The notes beneath the pieces were generated by a model. The model did no database searches. It had not been told where the DNA came from and was given only the letters and a program-made list of their open reading frames with translations. A stretch of 64,000 nucleotides of DNA, taken from Geobacter sp. UBA698. Its GTDB lineage: Bacteria; Desulfobacterota; Desulfuromonadia; Geobacterales; Pseudopelobacteraceae. The position numbers and the translations under genes are program-made. Shown one piece after another: positions 27,960-41,200 of the stretch; positions within the stretch are counted from its first letter, which is position 1; every line of letters begins with the position of its first letter. The stretch is taken from assembly GCA_002298925.1 (NCBI GenBank), contig DBMM01000011.1, forward strand, positions 3,881-67,880, given 5' to 3'.

Positions 27960-29222
27960 CCCCCTGCAGAGATCGCAGCAGCTCCAGCATCTCTGCCGCC
28001 GTCTCCGGAGGTTGGTGTCCGGTCTGCTCCAGCAGCGGCGGCACGGCCGCCTCCGGTGCGATGCGGGGCCAGGCGCTGTCGGTGAGGTGATGCATCAGCC
28101 GCATGGTGCGGAAGGCGTCCAGCCAGCCGTGGAAGGCGTCCATCAGTTTCTCCCGGCCGCTGTTGTGCCGCCGCAGGTTGTCCCAGGCGGCGGCGAAGCC
28201 GGCCTGCCGTAGATAGCTGCAGAGGTCCGGCGAAATATCTTCAGCCCGCAGCAACAGGATGCTTCCCTCCGCACCGTCATGCTCCGCCACGGTTTTCAGC
28301 CATTTCCCCAGGATAGCGAACAGTTGCGGCTGGTAGAACAGCAGCCGCTGGTCCCCCTCGGCCAGCATGTCACCCACGGCGCGGCCGGTGCCAAAGGGGA
28401 CCCGGCGGGACGAGCGGGGCGAAGGGTGGACGACGGTTCCGGACAGGGGCGCGACGCCGGCGGTCTTGTGGATCTGCTGGAGGAAGTAGAAGTCCTCCCC
28501 TGCCAGGCGCCGGTTCATGCCCCCGCTGGCAGCGTAGGCCGCGGCCCGGCAGGCCATGGCGCTGCCCACCGTGTGGAAGGCCCAGGGTGAGCCGGCCAGC
28601 TCCAGCCCGAGCACGTAGGCCCGCAGGAACAGTTCGTAGCGGTCGATGGCCGCCTGCCCCGGGGGATCGGCGGCCGGACGGTGGCGGTAGTGGAGGCTGG
28701 CGCCGCCAGCTGCCGCGGAGGCGAAATGCCGGCTGATGGCCGCCAGGTAGTCGGGCTGCACCAGGGTGTCGGCGTCCAGGCAGACCAAGAGCGGATTATT
28801 ATTGCGGTAATCAAGCTGAGCCAGGGCCAGGTCCAGGCCGATCTTGCGGGCCAGCCCCACCCCCTGTTTAGGGGGGAGCTCACGGCCGGGGGAGGCAGCA
28901 TCCACCCACTGCAGCTGTGCCAGACCGTGCTGTAGCTTCCATTGTGGCAGCACTGCCAGCGTGGCCAGGTTGTCGGCCTGTTCTTCGGGTGTGGCGTCGA
29001 TAGAATGATTGACCACCACCAGAATCAGGAAGCGCGCCAGTAGTTCGGGCGGGTTGGCGGCCAGGGAGTGCAGGGTCAGCGGCAGGTTGGCTGACTCGGC
29101 CAGGGCGGGGATGACCACCGCACCGCTGTACCGTCCGGCTGGCGGGTCCGCGATCTGCCAGGGTTCGTGGCAGGCGCGTTTGCGCAGGTAGGCGGCGATG
29201 TCGGCCGGCAGCTGTTGACGGT

Positions 29223-29226
<4 letters not shown>
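27946..29226 (-). CDS. Family 2 glycosyltransferase
   Basis: 426 residues. GT-A fold signs: VIPALAESANLPLTLHSL near residue 38 (nucleotide-binding strand) and the metal-binding DxD as VCLDADTLVQPDY near 147. AFHTVGSAMACR and GEDFYFLQQI near 230-260 match the acceptor region. No membrane helices, so cytoplasmic or peripheral. Sugar donor is not predictable. Its ATG overlaps the stop of selB (ATGA), an unusual neighbour, so it should be co-translated with SelB. Confidence 0.85.
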
Positions 29227-31841
<2,615 letters not shown>

Positions 31842-31860
31842 ATCGCTTTCCCGTCCCTGT

Positions 31861-32793
31861 CTAGGTCGGCAGGCTGATGGTGAAGGTGCAGCCCTGTCCC
31901 GGGCCGTCGCTCGTCACGGCAACCTTGCCGCCATAATTCTGGATGATCGTTTCGATGATGTACAGCCCCAGCCCGGTGCCGCGGACGTTTTCCCCGGCCG
32001 TCTGGACACGGTAGAACATGTCGAAGACCTTCTTCAGCTCCGTTTTGTCCAGGCCGCGCCCCTTGTCCCGGATTGACAGCTGCAGCCAGTTGCCGCTCTG
32101 GGTCAGGCGTACCGTGATATCCGGACTGCCGGGGGAGTAGAGTACCGCGTTTTCGAACAGGTTGCGCAGCACAATGCCCATTTCTTCGGGATCAACCAGG
32201 CACTTGAGCCCGGCTTCGGCCTCCAGCGTAATGATCCCCCCCTGGGGCAGGTTGGCCCGCTCCCGCTCGACATATTCCGCCAGCAGGGCCGAGATGTCGG
32301 TCAGGCGCCGCTCGAGCGGCTTGCGGCGCTGTTCCAGGCGGGCGGCCATTAGCAGGTTGTTGATCAGGTAATGCAGGCGCTCGGTGTCGGCCAGCATGGT
32401 GGCCACAAAACTGTCCAGCTTGTCCTTGGGCAGATTGCGCAGGCGGATGGTTTCCAGATGCAGCTGGATCGAGGCTAGCGGGGATTTCAGCTCATGGGTC
32501 ACCTGGGAGATGAAGCTGCGCTGCTGTTGGTAGAGATTGGACTGGCGGTTCCAGTAGACGAAGATGATGTACACCCCGGCCAGGATCACCGCCAGCATGA
32601 CCAGCCCTTCGGCCATCACGATCCAGTTGAAACTCCTGCCGACCAGCTCGGGACGGTATTTCTCGGCCAGTTCCCGGAATTCGCGGTGCTTGCCGATGAA
32701 CCAGTAGATCCAGAACACCACCAGGGTGATCCAGACCAGCTGGATGGCGATCAGCGCCATGACCGGATGGAAAATTTTACGTAAAAGTCTCAT
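31861..32793 (-). CDS. Sensor histidine kinase
   Basis: 310 residues. Two membrane helices (about 9-33 and 58-80) enclosing a short loop of about 25 residues, too small for a ligand-binding domain. HisKA with phosphoacceptor His100 in QVTHELKSPLAS; HATPase with N box NLFENAV, and G boxes DKGRGLD and GTGLGLYI. The stimulus is probably felt in or near the membrane. First gene of kinase-regulator-selB-glycosyltransferase on the minus strand, and divergent from a small membrane protein gene. Confidence 0.93.
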   Translation of the reverse strand: MRLLRKIFHPVMALIAIQLVWITLVVFWIYWFIGKHREFRELAEKYRPELVGRSFNWIVMAEGLVMLAVILAGVYIIFVYWNRQSNLYQQQRSFISQVTHELKSPLASIQLHLETIRLRNLPKDKLDSFVATMLADTERLHYLINNLLMAARLEQRRKPLERRLTDISALLAEYVERERANLPQGGIITLEAEAGLKCLVDPEEMGIVLRNLFENAVLYSPGSPDITVRLTQSGNWLQLSIRDKGRGLDKTELKKVFDMFYRVQTAGENVRGTGLGLYIIETIIQNYGGKVAVTSDGPGQGCTFTISLPT

Positions 32794-32892
32794 GGTGGTC
32801 CGATCTGCGAGGGTGGCATGAGTGCTTGCCTGAAACAGCGTTGTTCTGCTATAACGCTTGACACTATGTGTTATTAAAACAGGAGTACCTCA

Positions 32893-33372
32893 ATGTCTCA
32901 ATTCGATTTCAAACGTTTGCAGCGCACCATGACTATCTACCGTGTCGTCCAGTTTATACTGCTGGCCCTGCTGGCCGCAATGATCTTTCTGTTTCAGACC
33001 CGCTACGGACTGCTGGGTAAGCCGGATCATTTCTTCAAAAGCATCATTGCCGCCTTCATTGCCCAGCTGGTCATGGTCTATCCGCTCTACCGGCTGGCCT
33101 GGCGTGATGCCGGGGTGGAGGTGGACAGCAGTATCAGCGGACTGTCCGTCGATGTCCTGACGGCCCTGCGTAAAAAGAGACTGATGGGTGATCTCTGGAA
33201 GATGTCGCTGATTCTGTTCTTCCTGATCTTTGTCGCCCGCGCACCCGGGGCCGACAAGATGGGGACCCCCTTCTTCCAGAGCACGGCCCTGTTTGCCTTC
33301 CTGCTGATCTTTCTGACCTATTTCCAGTGTTTCAACTTCTGCGCTAAAAAACGGATGAAACAGGTTTCGTAG
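32893..33372 (+). CDS. Small integral membrane protein of unknown function
   Basis: 159 residues with four hydrophobic helices (about 18-38, 50-66, 100-118, 132-150) and short charged loops. AGGAG precedes the ATG. No recognised domain. It is divergent from the sensor kinase, sharing a 99-base promoter region, so it could be a target of that system. Its stop codon lies inside a palindromic repeat. Confidence 0.7.
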   Translation: MSQFDFKRLQRTMTIYRVVQFILLALLAAMIFLFQTRYGLLGKPDHFFKSIIAAFIAQLVMVYPLYRLAWRDAGVEVDSSISGLSVDVLTALRKKRLMGDLWKMSLILFFLIFVARAPGADKMGTPFFQSTALFAFLLIFLTYFQCFNFCAKKRMKQVS

Positions 33373-33434
33373 GGGCGCCCTGCCTGTGCCCTGAATTGCA
33401 ACGCAAACCCGGGCGCACATCGCTGCGCCCCTAC
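33369..33434. repeat. Palindromic repeat (REP-like), GTAGGGGCGC ends
   Basis: GTAGGGGCGC (33369-33378) and GCGCCCCTAC (33425-33434) are perfect inverted copies flanking 46 bases. The stop codons of both convergent genes fall in the arms. The sequence resembles dispersed GGGGCG palindromes found in Geobacter genomes; no T run, so it is not a standard terminator. Confidence 0.6.
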
Positions 33435-35935
33435 CTCTTCCCGAAAAATTCTTCCATCCTGGCGAATACCTCGGCGGAATTCCCGCTAACCAGAGCCGTA
33501 GCCGGCAGTGACCGCAAAAAAATCTTGCCGTAACTCTTGGTGCTGATCCTGCGGTCCAGGATCAGCACGGCTCCCCGGTCGTCGCGGCTCCGGATCAGCC
33601 GGCCGAAGCCCTGGCGGAATTTAATCACCGCCTGGGGCAGCGAATAGTCCCGGAACGGGTCTCCGCCGCTGGCCTGGATATGCTCGGCCCGGGCCTGCTG
33701 CACCGGCTCGGTCGGTACCTGGAACGGCAGCCGGGCGATGATCACCAGCCGCAGGGCGTCTCCCTTGACATCGACCCCCTCCCAGAACGAGTCGGTGCCG
33801 AACAGCACCGCGTTGTGGTCCTTGCGGAAGCGGGCCAGCAGCTCGTGCCGGCCGGTGTCCCCCTGCTTGAGCACCGTCAGCCCCAATGCGGACAGCTGCG
33901 CCGCGAGCGCCCCATGCACCTTGTTCAGCAGGTCGTAGGAGGTAAACAGGATGAAGGCGCCCCCCAGCGAGATGCTGACCGCCTTGATGACGCGCTCCTC
34001 CAGGGCCTGGCGATAGCCGGGCGCGGTCGGTTCGGGCATGTCGTCCGGCACGGCGGCAAAGACCTGGGAAGCGTAGTCAAAGGGGGAGGCCAGCTGCAGC
34101 TCGTCCAGGCGCCCCTTGTCCAGCAGGCCAAAGCCGGTGCGCTTCTTGAGATAGGCGAACTGGCCCCCCACGGTCAGGGTGGCCGAGGTGACGATGATGG
34201 TTTTGAGCCGGTCCAGGATGGTCTCCTTGACCTGGCCCGAGATGTCCAGCGGCGCGGCGCACAGCCGGGCCTGCAGGCCGCGGGAGCCGCGCCGGACCTC
34301 CAGCCAGCGGCAGAAGCCCTCGGCATCGGCGCAGCAGAACAGCAGGCCGTCAACCATGGCCTGCAGCCGCCGTTCGATGCCGCCGATGTCCACCAGCTGA
34401 TCCCCCAGCTTCTCCCGCAGTTTCTCGGGCAGATCCTCGCAGCGTCTCACCAGGGTGCGCAGGGCCGAGGTGTAGTCGCCGATCGCATCGGACAGGAGCC
34501 GCAGGCGCTGGCGACATTCCTGCCAGAAGGGGCTCCCCTCCACGGCCGGCGTAATGCGCAGTTTCTGCTCCCGCCCGGCGCTGGAGCCGGTTTCATGCTC
34601 CACGGACAGGGCCAGCCAGTCCATGGTGGCTTCGGTCAGGCCGGTCAGGTCGAGGCTCTTGGGGAGCAGATGGGTTTCCAGCAGGCCGGACAACTCGTTG
34701 TAGAGAGCCTCCCGGGACTCGGGCAGATCGCGGGTGATGCGGCTGGAGACGATCGTCAGCAGTCCGGCCCGGGCGGCCTTGGCCGGGACCAGGCGCTGCA
34801 GCTGCTTGAGGATGGCGCCCCGTGATATTGTCAGCGAGAGGTGGCTGGTGGCCACATCTTCCAGGTGGTGTCCCTCGTCGAAGATCAGCCGCGTGAAGGG
34901 GGGCAGGATGGCGGTGGCGTCGTAGCCGGTCTCCTGGCGGAGGACGATATCCGACAGCAGCAGGGCGTGGTTGGCCACCAGGATCCGGGCGGCCGAGGCC
35001 TCGCGCCGGGCCCGGTAGAAAAAGCAGCGGTTGAAGTGCTTGCAGCGCGAACGGCCGCACTGGTCGGCCTCGCAGCAGACCTCCTCCCAGGTGGCGCCAC
35101 GGGGGGTAAAGCTCAGGTCGCTGCGGCAGCCGTCCTGGGCAGACTTGCTCCAGTCGATGATGGCGGTCAGCTCGGCCGTGGAGTCGTCCGGAAACAGCCC
35201 CGGCTCGGCCTCGGCGTTTTCCAGCTTGCGCAGACAGGCGTAGTTGCTGCGCCCCTTGATCAGGGCCGCCTTGAATTCCACCTTGGTGTGGCGGGCCAGA
35301 AAGGGGAGGTCCTTGCGGATCAGCTGTTCCTGCAGGTTGATGGTGTTGGTGGAGATCACCACCCGCTCGTTGTTGCGCACCGCCCAGAGGATGGCCGGGA
35401 TCAGGTAGGCCAGGGATTTGCCGGTGCCGGTGCCGGCCTCCACCAAGGCCACCCGGTCGCGGTTGAAGGCTTCGGCCACGGCAAAGGCCATGCGCACCTG
35501 CTCGTCGCGCTGTTCGTACCCCTTCAGGTTGGAGGCCAGTAGCCCCTCGCTGGAGAAAATCCGGCTCAGTTCGTCCAGGGAGATCAACTCCCCCTTTTTG
35601 GCCAGGTAGGGCGCCACCACCTGATAGCAGCGGGTACAGCCGTTGTCCACGATGGAGCAGCCGATACCCTGGTTGCCGGCCACCGAGGCGATATCCATGT
35701 CAGCCGCCGAAGGGGTCAGGTCTCCGGAGGGGTGGTTGTGGATGACCACGTCGCCAGCCACGGCCCGGGAGAGGATGGCCGGCACCGCCTGTTTCGAGCC
35801 GCGGGCGATGGCCTCCACTTCGCAGACGATGCCGTCCACGTTGGTGCTGCCGATAAAAAAGACCTCGTTGCCGCTGGCCGCGGCTATTTCGTGGCGCATC
35901 AGCAGCAGCGCGTCTTCGGTGAAGTATTTATGCAT
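33431..35935 (-). CDS. dinG: JAMM metalloprotease-DinG/XPD helicase fusion
   Basis: 834 residues. Residues 1-100 carry a complete JAMM site: Glu24, then HNHPSGDLTPSAAD (His66, His68, Ser76, Asp79). Residues 140-834 are a DinG/XPD superfamily 2 helicase with Walker A GTGTGKS near 165, DEGHH, and an iron-sulfur cluster region containing CLRK, CCEADQCG, RCKH and NRCFF cysteines; C-terminal helicase domain ends with GFGRLIRSRDDRG. DinG normally unwinds forked DNA and R-loops; the JAMM domain (as in RadC and deubiquitinase-like proteins) is unusual. Not in an operon. Confidence 0.88.
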   Translation of the reverse strand: MHKYFTEDALLLMRHEIAAASGNEVFFIGSTNVDGIVCEVEAIARGSKQAVPAILSRAVAGDVVIHNHPSGDLTPSAADMDIASVAGNQGIGCSIVDNGCTRCYQVVAPYLAKKGELISLDELSRIFSSEGLLASNLKGYEQRDEQVRMAFAVAEAFNRDRVALVEAGTGTGKSLAYLIPAILWAVRNNERVVISTNTINLQEQLIRKDLPFLARHTKVEFKAALIKGRSNYACLRKLENAEAEPGLFPDDSTAELTAIIDWSKSAQDGCRSDLSFTPRGATWEEVCCEADQCGRSRCKHFNRCFFYRARREASAARILVANHALLLSDIVLRQETGYDATAILPPFTRLIFDEGHHLEDVATSHLSLTISRGAILKQLQRLVPAKAARAGLLTIVSSRITRDLPESREALYNELSGLLETHLLPKSLDLTGLTEATMDWLALSVEHETGSSAGREQKLRITPAVEGSPFWQECRQRLRLLSDAIGDYTSALRTLVRRCEDLPEKLREKLGDQLVDIGGIERRLQAMVDGLLFCCADAEGFCRWLEVRRGSRGLQARLCAAPLDISGQVKETILDRLKTIIVTSATLTVGGQFAYLKKRTGFGLLDKGRLDELQLASPFDYASQVFAAVPDDMPEPTAPGYRQALEERVIKAVSISLGGAFILFTSYDLLNKVHGALAAQLSALGLTVLKQGDTGRHELLARFRKDHNAVLFGTDSFWEGVDVKGDALRLVIIARLPFQVPTEPVQQARAEHIQASGGDPFRDYSLPQAVIKFRQGFGRLIRSRDDRGAVLILDRRISTKSYGKIFLRSLPATALVSGNSAEVFARMEEFFGKR

Positions 35936-35982
35936 GGGGATCAGCTTCTTTCACTGCAGGAAAATCCGGAGATGGACAGGAG

Positions 35983-36501
35983 TCAATTTATGAGCAGCCC
36001 CGCCAGGCCTGCCCCCAGTATGACCAGCATCGGGCTGACTTTGGTCCATTTGAAGATGGCAAAACCGATTGCCAGGATGATGAATTCCGTGGCACCGGAC
36101 AGGGAGGAGGCGCCCAGGTTCCAGGCCGCGGCTGCCACCAGTCCGACCACGGCCGGCAGCAGGCCGTCCAGGGTGTTTTTGATCAGGTCGATCTCTTTCA
36201 GGCGGTGGTAGTGACGCCCCACGGTCAGCATCAGCACGACGCAGGGCAGGAAGATGAAGAGCGTGGCCACCAGTGCCCCCGGAAAACCTCCGGCGCGGAA
36301 GCCGGTGAAGGTGGCCAGCATGGCCAGCGGGCCGGGAGTCAGCTGGGACAGGGCCAGGCCGTCCAGAAACTGGCGCAGGGTCAGCCAGTGGTACTGCTCG
36401 ACCATGATATGGTTCAGCAGCGGGATCAGCACATAGCCGCCCCCCACGAACATCAGGCCGATGCGCAGGTAGATCCAGGCCAGATTCAGCAGCGCCGCCA
36501 T
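35983..36501 (-). CDS. Chromate transporter ChrA-like, second half
   Basis: 172 residues, a single CHR domain with about five helices; family segments FVGGGYVLIPLL and LTPGPLAMLATF near residues 18 and 56. Its ATG shares a base with the stop of the upstream CHR gene, so both are made together. Short-chain CHR pairs act as an anion (chromate/sulfate) transporter of opposite topology; function here is by family. Confidence 0.85.
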   Translation of the reverse strand: MAALLNLAWIYLRIGLMFVGGGYVLIPLLNHIMVEQYHWLTLRQFLDGLALSQLTPGPLAMLATFTGFRAGGFPGALVATLFIFLPCVVLMLTVGRHYHRLKEIDLIKNTLDGLLPAVVGLVAAAAWNLGASSLSGATEFIILAIGFAIFKWTKVSPMLVILGAGLAGLLIN

Positions 36502-37058
36502 TACTTCAGCCTCCGCTGCCAGATGCCCAGGCCCAGTGACCAGGCGGCGGCCGCCAGCAGCACCCAGGCGGCATTCAGCTTGAGCAGGACCGTGGCCGCA
36601 AAGGCGGCCAGGGCCATCAGGGAACTGTTGAAGCCCTTGATCTGTTTGCGCCCCATGTCAAGGGCCACCACCACGATCAGGCCGATGATGACCGGGTTGG
36701 TCCCCTTGAGAGCCGCCTGCAGCTGGGGCAGCTTGTTGTAGGTGAAATAGAGCCAGGAAAGCAGCGTGACCAGCAGGAAGGAGGGGAGGATGAAGCCGAC
36801 GGCCGCGGTTATCCCGCCCCGCACGCCGCGCAGGTGGTGGCCGGTGAAGGTGCAGACATTCAGGGAAAACGGTCCCAGGATCTGGCCGAAGGCCAGGCCG
36901 TGCAGAAACTCCTCCGGCCCGATCCAGTTTTTCTCCCTGACGCAGACCCGCTCCACCAATGCCACAATCGCCATGCCGCCGCCGAAGCCGGTGATGCCGA
37001 TCTTGGCGAAGGTCAGAAAAATGTCAGCCAGACCTACCTGTTTTCCGCTTGTTTGCAT
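36501..37058 (-). CDS. Chromate transporter ChrA-like, first half
   Basis: 185 residues from ATG 37058 with the family start DIFLTFAKIGITGFGGGMAIVALV and GLAFGQILGPFSLNVCTF; five to six helices. It overlaps the second CHR gene by one base. No ribosome site is visible, so ATG 37085 or another upstream start is possible. The pair equals one two-domain ChrA. Confidence 0.83.
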   Translation of the reverse strand: MQTSGKQVGLADIFLTFAKIGITGFGGGMAIVALVERVCVREKNWIGPEEFLHGLAFGQILGPFSLNVCTFTGHHLRGVRGGITAAVGFILPSFLLVTLLSWLYFTYNKLPQLQAALKGTNPVIIGLIVVVALDMGRKQIKGFNSSLMALAAFAATVLLKLNAAWVLLAAAAWSLGLGIWQRRLK

Positions 37059-37209
37059 GCAGCAGTTATACCAGCGCCGGGTCATTGGCGGCAAGCAAAA
37101 AGGGGGCGGCCTCCAGTCGAAATGATTGCCTGAATCCGTGACTCCGTGGTAAAAATAAAGACTCCCTTTGCTGTCAAGAAAGCGGACAATTCTGCATCAA
37201 GGAGTTCCC

Positions 37210-38250
37210 ATGTCCTTCCGCACCATCGAGTGGCGCGACAACACTGTCGTCATGATCGATCAGACCCGCCTGCCGTCCGAGGAGATCTACAACAGCTATA
37301 ATGACTATAAGGCGGTGGCCGAGGCCATCCGCGGCATGATCATCCGTGGCGCCCCGGCCATCGGCGTGGCTGCTGCCATGGGCATCGCCCTGGGGGCCCG
37401 GGACATCATCGCCGATACCCATGAATCCTTTTTCCGGCAGTTGGAGAACGTCTGCGACGTCATGGCCCGCACCAGGCCCACGGCGGTCAATCTGTTCTGG
37501 GGCATCGAGCGCATGAAGCGGGTGGCCGAGGCCAACCGCGACAAGAAACTGGACCAGATCCGTGAAATTCTCAAAAAGGAGGCTATCCGGATCGAGCAGG
37601 AGGACCTGACCATCTGCCACAACATCGGCAAGTGGGGCGCCACCCTGATCCCCGAGAAGGCCACGGTACTGACCCACTGTAACGCCGGCGGCCTGGCCAC
37701 GGCCGGCTACGGCACCGCCCTGGGGGTGATCCGCGCCGCCCACGAGGCCGGCAAGAACATTCAGGTTTTTTGCGACGAGACCCGCCCCTGGCTGCAGGGG
37801 GCCCGCCTGACCGCCTGGGAGCTGCTCAAGGAAGGCATTCCCACCACCCTGATCTCGGACAACATGGCCGGTTTCTTCATGAGCCGGGGCGAGATCACCT
37901 GCTGCGTGGTGGGAGCCGACCGCATCGCCGCCAACGGCGATACGGCCAACAAGATCGGCACCTATTCGGTGGCCGTGCTGGCCAAGGAGAACAACATCCC
38001 CTTCTATGTGGCCGCGCCGGTTTCAACCCTTGATCTTTCGCTCAGTGACGGCAGCCAGATTCCGATTGAGGAGCGTCCCGCCAGCGAGGTGACCCACATC
38101 AAGGGGGTGGCCATCGCGCCCGAAGGGGTGCGGGTGCGCAATCCCTCCTTTGACGTGACCCCGGCCCGCTATATCACGGCCATCATCACCGAAAACGGCA
38201 TCGTCCAGGATGACTACCGCACCGGTCTCAGAAAAGTGGCGGGCAAATAG
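37210..38250 (+). CDS. mtnA: Methylthioribose-1-phosphate isomerase
   Basis: 346 residues from ATG 37210 preceded by AAGGAG; a longer frame from 37168 has no ribosome site. Active-site Cys in THCNAGGLATAGYG near 157 and Asp in VGADRIAANGDTANKIG near 237 identify MtnA rather than eIF2B relatives. It salvages methylthioadenosine into methionine (with metX elsewhere in the window). The next gene, glnE, starts right after the stop. Confidence 0.94.
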   Translation: MSFRTIEWRDNTVVMIDQTRLPSEEIYNSYNDYKAVAEAIRGMIIRGAPAIGVAAAMGIALGARDIIADTHESFFRQLENVCDVMARTRPTAVNLFWGIERMKRVAEANRDKKLDQIREILKKEAIRIEQEDLTICHNIGKWGATLIPEKATVLTHCNAGGLATAGYGTALGVIRAAHEAGKNIQVFCDETRPWLQGARLTAWELLKEGIPTTLISDNMAGFFMSRGEITCCVVGADRIAANGDTANKIGTYSVAVLAKENNIPFYVAAPVSTLDLSLSDGSQIPIEERPASEVTHIKGVAIAPEGVRVRNPSFDVTPARYITAIITENGIVQDDYRTGLRKVAGK

Positions 38251-38251
38251 C

Positions 38252-41200
38252 ATGCATGTGGAACGCTTCTCCCAGGAGTTTGCCCGGATCGTGGCGATCG
38301 AGGAAAGCGGTGAGCGGGTAGAAGCCCTGGCCCCGTTCCTGGAGTCCCACGGCTATCACTACGGTGCCCGTTCCGCGGACAACATCATCCTGATTCAGCA
38401 GTACTTCCAGGTCGAGATCCTGCACCGCATCCTGATCAATTCGCTCATGACGCCGTCGCCCGATATGGCCCTGAATGCCTTCGAACGACTGGCCGGAGTG
38501 ATTCCGGCTGAAGACCTGACCGATCTGGCCGGCCGACGCAAGCGTCTTTCCCAGTTCATTCTGCTGTGTGGCTCTTCCCCCTTTCTGGTCAACCTGATCT
38601 ACAAGTCCCCCAGCCTGTTCCGCTGGCTGTTTCTGGAGAACGGCATCGATATCGCCCGCTCGGCCGACGAGATGCTGGCGGCCCTGCGCGGAGAGATGAA
38701 CGGGCAGCTGGAATTTAACGACCTGATGAAGCTGTTGCGCTGTTTCAAGCGCGCCGAAATCCTGCGCATCGCCGCCCGCGACCTGAACGGCCTGGCCCCG
38801 CTGGAGGAGGTCACCGCCGAGCTCTCCAGCCTGGCGGCCGCAGCACTGCAGGTGGCCTACGAGGTCTGCCGGGCCTGTCTGGTGCGTGAGTACGGCCTGC
38901 CCCTGGTGTACACCCCCAACGGCAGCAACGAAGCCGAGATGACCATCATCGGCATGGGCAAGTTTGGCGGCAATGAGCTGAATTTTTCGTCGGACATCGA
39001 CATCATCTACTTCTACGAGTCGGACAAGGGTGAAACCAGCGGGGTTGACAACGGTTCCGGCACCATCAGGGGGGTAGTCTCCCTGCACAAGTTTTTCAAC
39101 AAGCTGGGCGAGATGGTCAGCAAGGCCCTCTCCCAGGTGACCGAGGACGGGTTCGTTTTCAGGGTGGACGTGGGCTTAAGGCCGGAGGGGAAGTCGGGCG
39201 ATCTGGCGGTTTCGCTCCGCTCGGCCGAGATCTACTATGAGTCCTGGGGTCAGTCCTGGGAGCGCACGGCCATGCTCAAGGGGCGTCCGGTGGCCGGTTC
39301 ACAGGAGCTGGGACAGCGCCTGCTGAACACCCTGCAACCGTTCGTTTACCGCAAATACCTCGATTACAACCTGATCGAAGACATGAAGAACATGAAGCAG
39401 AAGATCGATGCCTCCCTGACCCGCTCCATGGAGGGGGAGGTCAACCTCAAGCTGGGGCGGGGCGGCATCCGCGAGATCGAGTTCTTCATCCAGGCGCTGC
39501 AGCTGGTCTATGCCGGCAAGAATCCCAAACTGCGGGAACGCAACTCGCTCAAGGCGCTGGCAACACTGCTGGAAGCCCGCCTGATCAGCGAGGACGATCA
39601 CCGCAGGCTGACCGACGCCTATCGCTTTCTGCGCACGGTAGAGCATCGCATCCAGGTGGTGCAGGAGCGCCAGACCCACAATCTCCCGTCCAAGGAAGAG
39701 GAGCTGCTGGCCCTGTCCAGGCGCTGCGGCTTTCTGCGCAGCGACGGTCTGCTCCGTTTCGGTCAGGTGCTGGAAGCGCATCGCGGCAATGTTTCCGCCA
39801 TCTACGGCAATCTGTTCCACAGCCGTGATGAGCAGCTCCAGCAGGAGCTCACTCCGGAGGTGTTGTTCGTGCTCGATCCCAACGCCGATGCGGATCTGGT
39901 CAAGGACATGCTGGCCGAGCGCCGATTCGAGGATGTGAACCGTGCCTACGAGAACCTGCTGGCCCTGCGGGTAGGACCGGTCAAGGGCAACCTCACCGAG
40001 CGCAGCCGGCGGCTTTTGGAAAAGATTACGCCGCTTTTTGTGCAGGAACTGTTCGAGTCGCCCGACCCGGACATGGCGCTGACCAACCTGGAACGCTTCC
40101 TGTCCGCCACCGGCACCCGTTCATCCTACTACGCCCTGCTGGCCGAGAACCGCGAGACCCTCAAGCTGCTGGTATCCCTGTTCGGCATGTCCGAGTTCCT
40201 CTCCAAGATCCTGATCGGGCACCCGGAGCTGCTGGACAGCATGGTGAACCGCAATCGCGCCTCGGTTGTCAAGACCGGCGCGGCCATGGCGGAAGATCTG
40301 GCCGTCATGCTGGAGCAGGCGGACTATTTCGAGGATCAGCTGGATGTGCTCCGGCGCTATCGCAACGAGGAGTTCCTGCGCATCGGGCTGAACGATATTC
40401 ATGGCAGGCTGGGACAGAGCGAGATTACCACCCAGCTGACGCTGCTGGGGGAAACCTGTCTGGCGGCGGCCTACCGTCTGGCCGTGCAGGAGCTGCAGCG
40501 CTTCGGCCGCCCCCGCTACCGTTTCGAAGGGGGCGAGAGTGAGGCGAACCTGGCCGTGATCGGCATGGGCAAGCTGGGGGGCGGTGACCTCAACTACCAT
40601 TCCGACCTGGACATCATCTTTGTCTATGACCATCAGGGCTATACCGACGGAAACAAGCAGATCTCTAACCATGAGTACTTTGCCAAACTGGCCCAGAAGA
40701 TGATTTCGATTCTGACCATGCAGACCCGCGAGGGGTACGTCTACAAGATCGACACCCGCCTGCGTCCGTCGGGCAATGCCGGGCCCCTGGTTACCTCGCT
40801 GGATTCGTTTCTGGAGTACCATCGCAAGGAAGCCCAGATCTGGGAGCGCCAGGCCTTGACCAAGGCGCGCGTGGTGCTGGGGGACGAGCGGCTGGCCGGA
40901 CAGCTGCATGAAGTAATTCGCCATACGGTCTACGGCGCATCCATCGATGATGACGGCCGCCGGGAGATTCACCGCCTGCGCATGCGCATGGAACATGAAC
41001 TGGCCAAGGAAACCGCCGACAGCTACAACATCAAAACCGGCCGCGGCGGCATGGTGGATGTGGAGTTCATCGTCCAGTACCTGCAGCTTCTGCATGGCTG
41101 CAGATATCCCGAACTGCGTACCACCAGTACCATCGTGGCCCTCAAGGAGATCGCATCCCTGCGGCTGTTGACGGGCGGAGATGCCGAAACATTGCATTCA

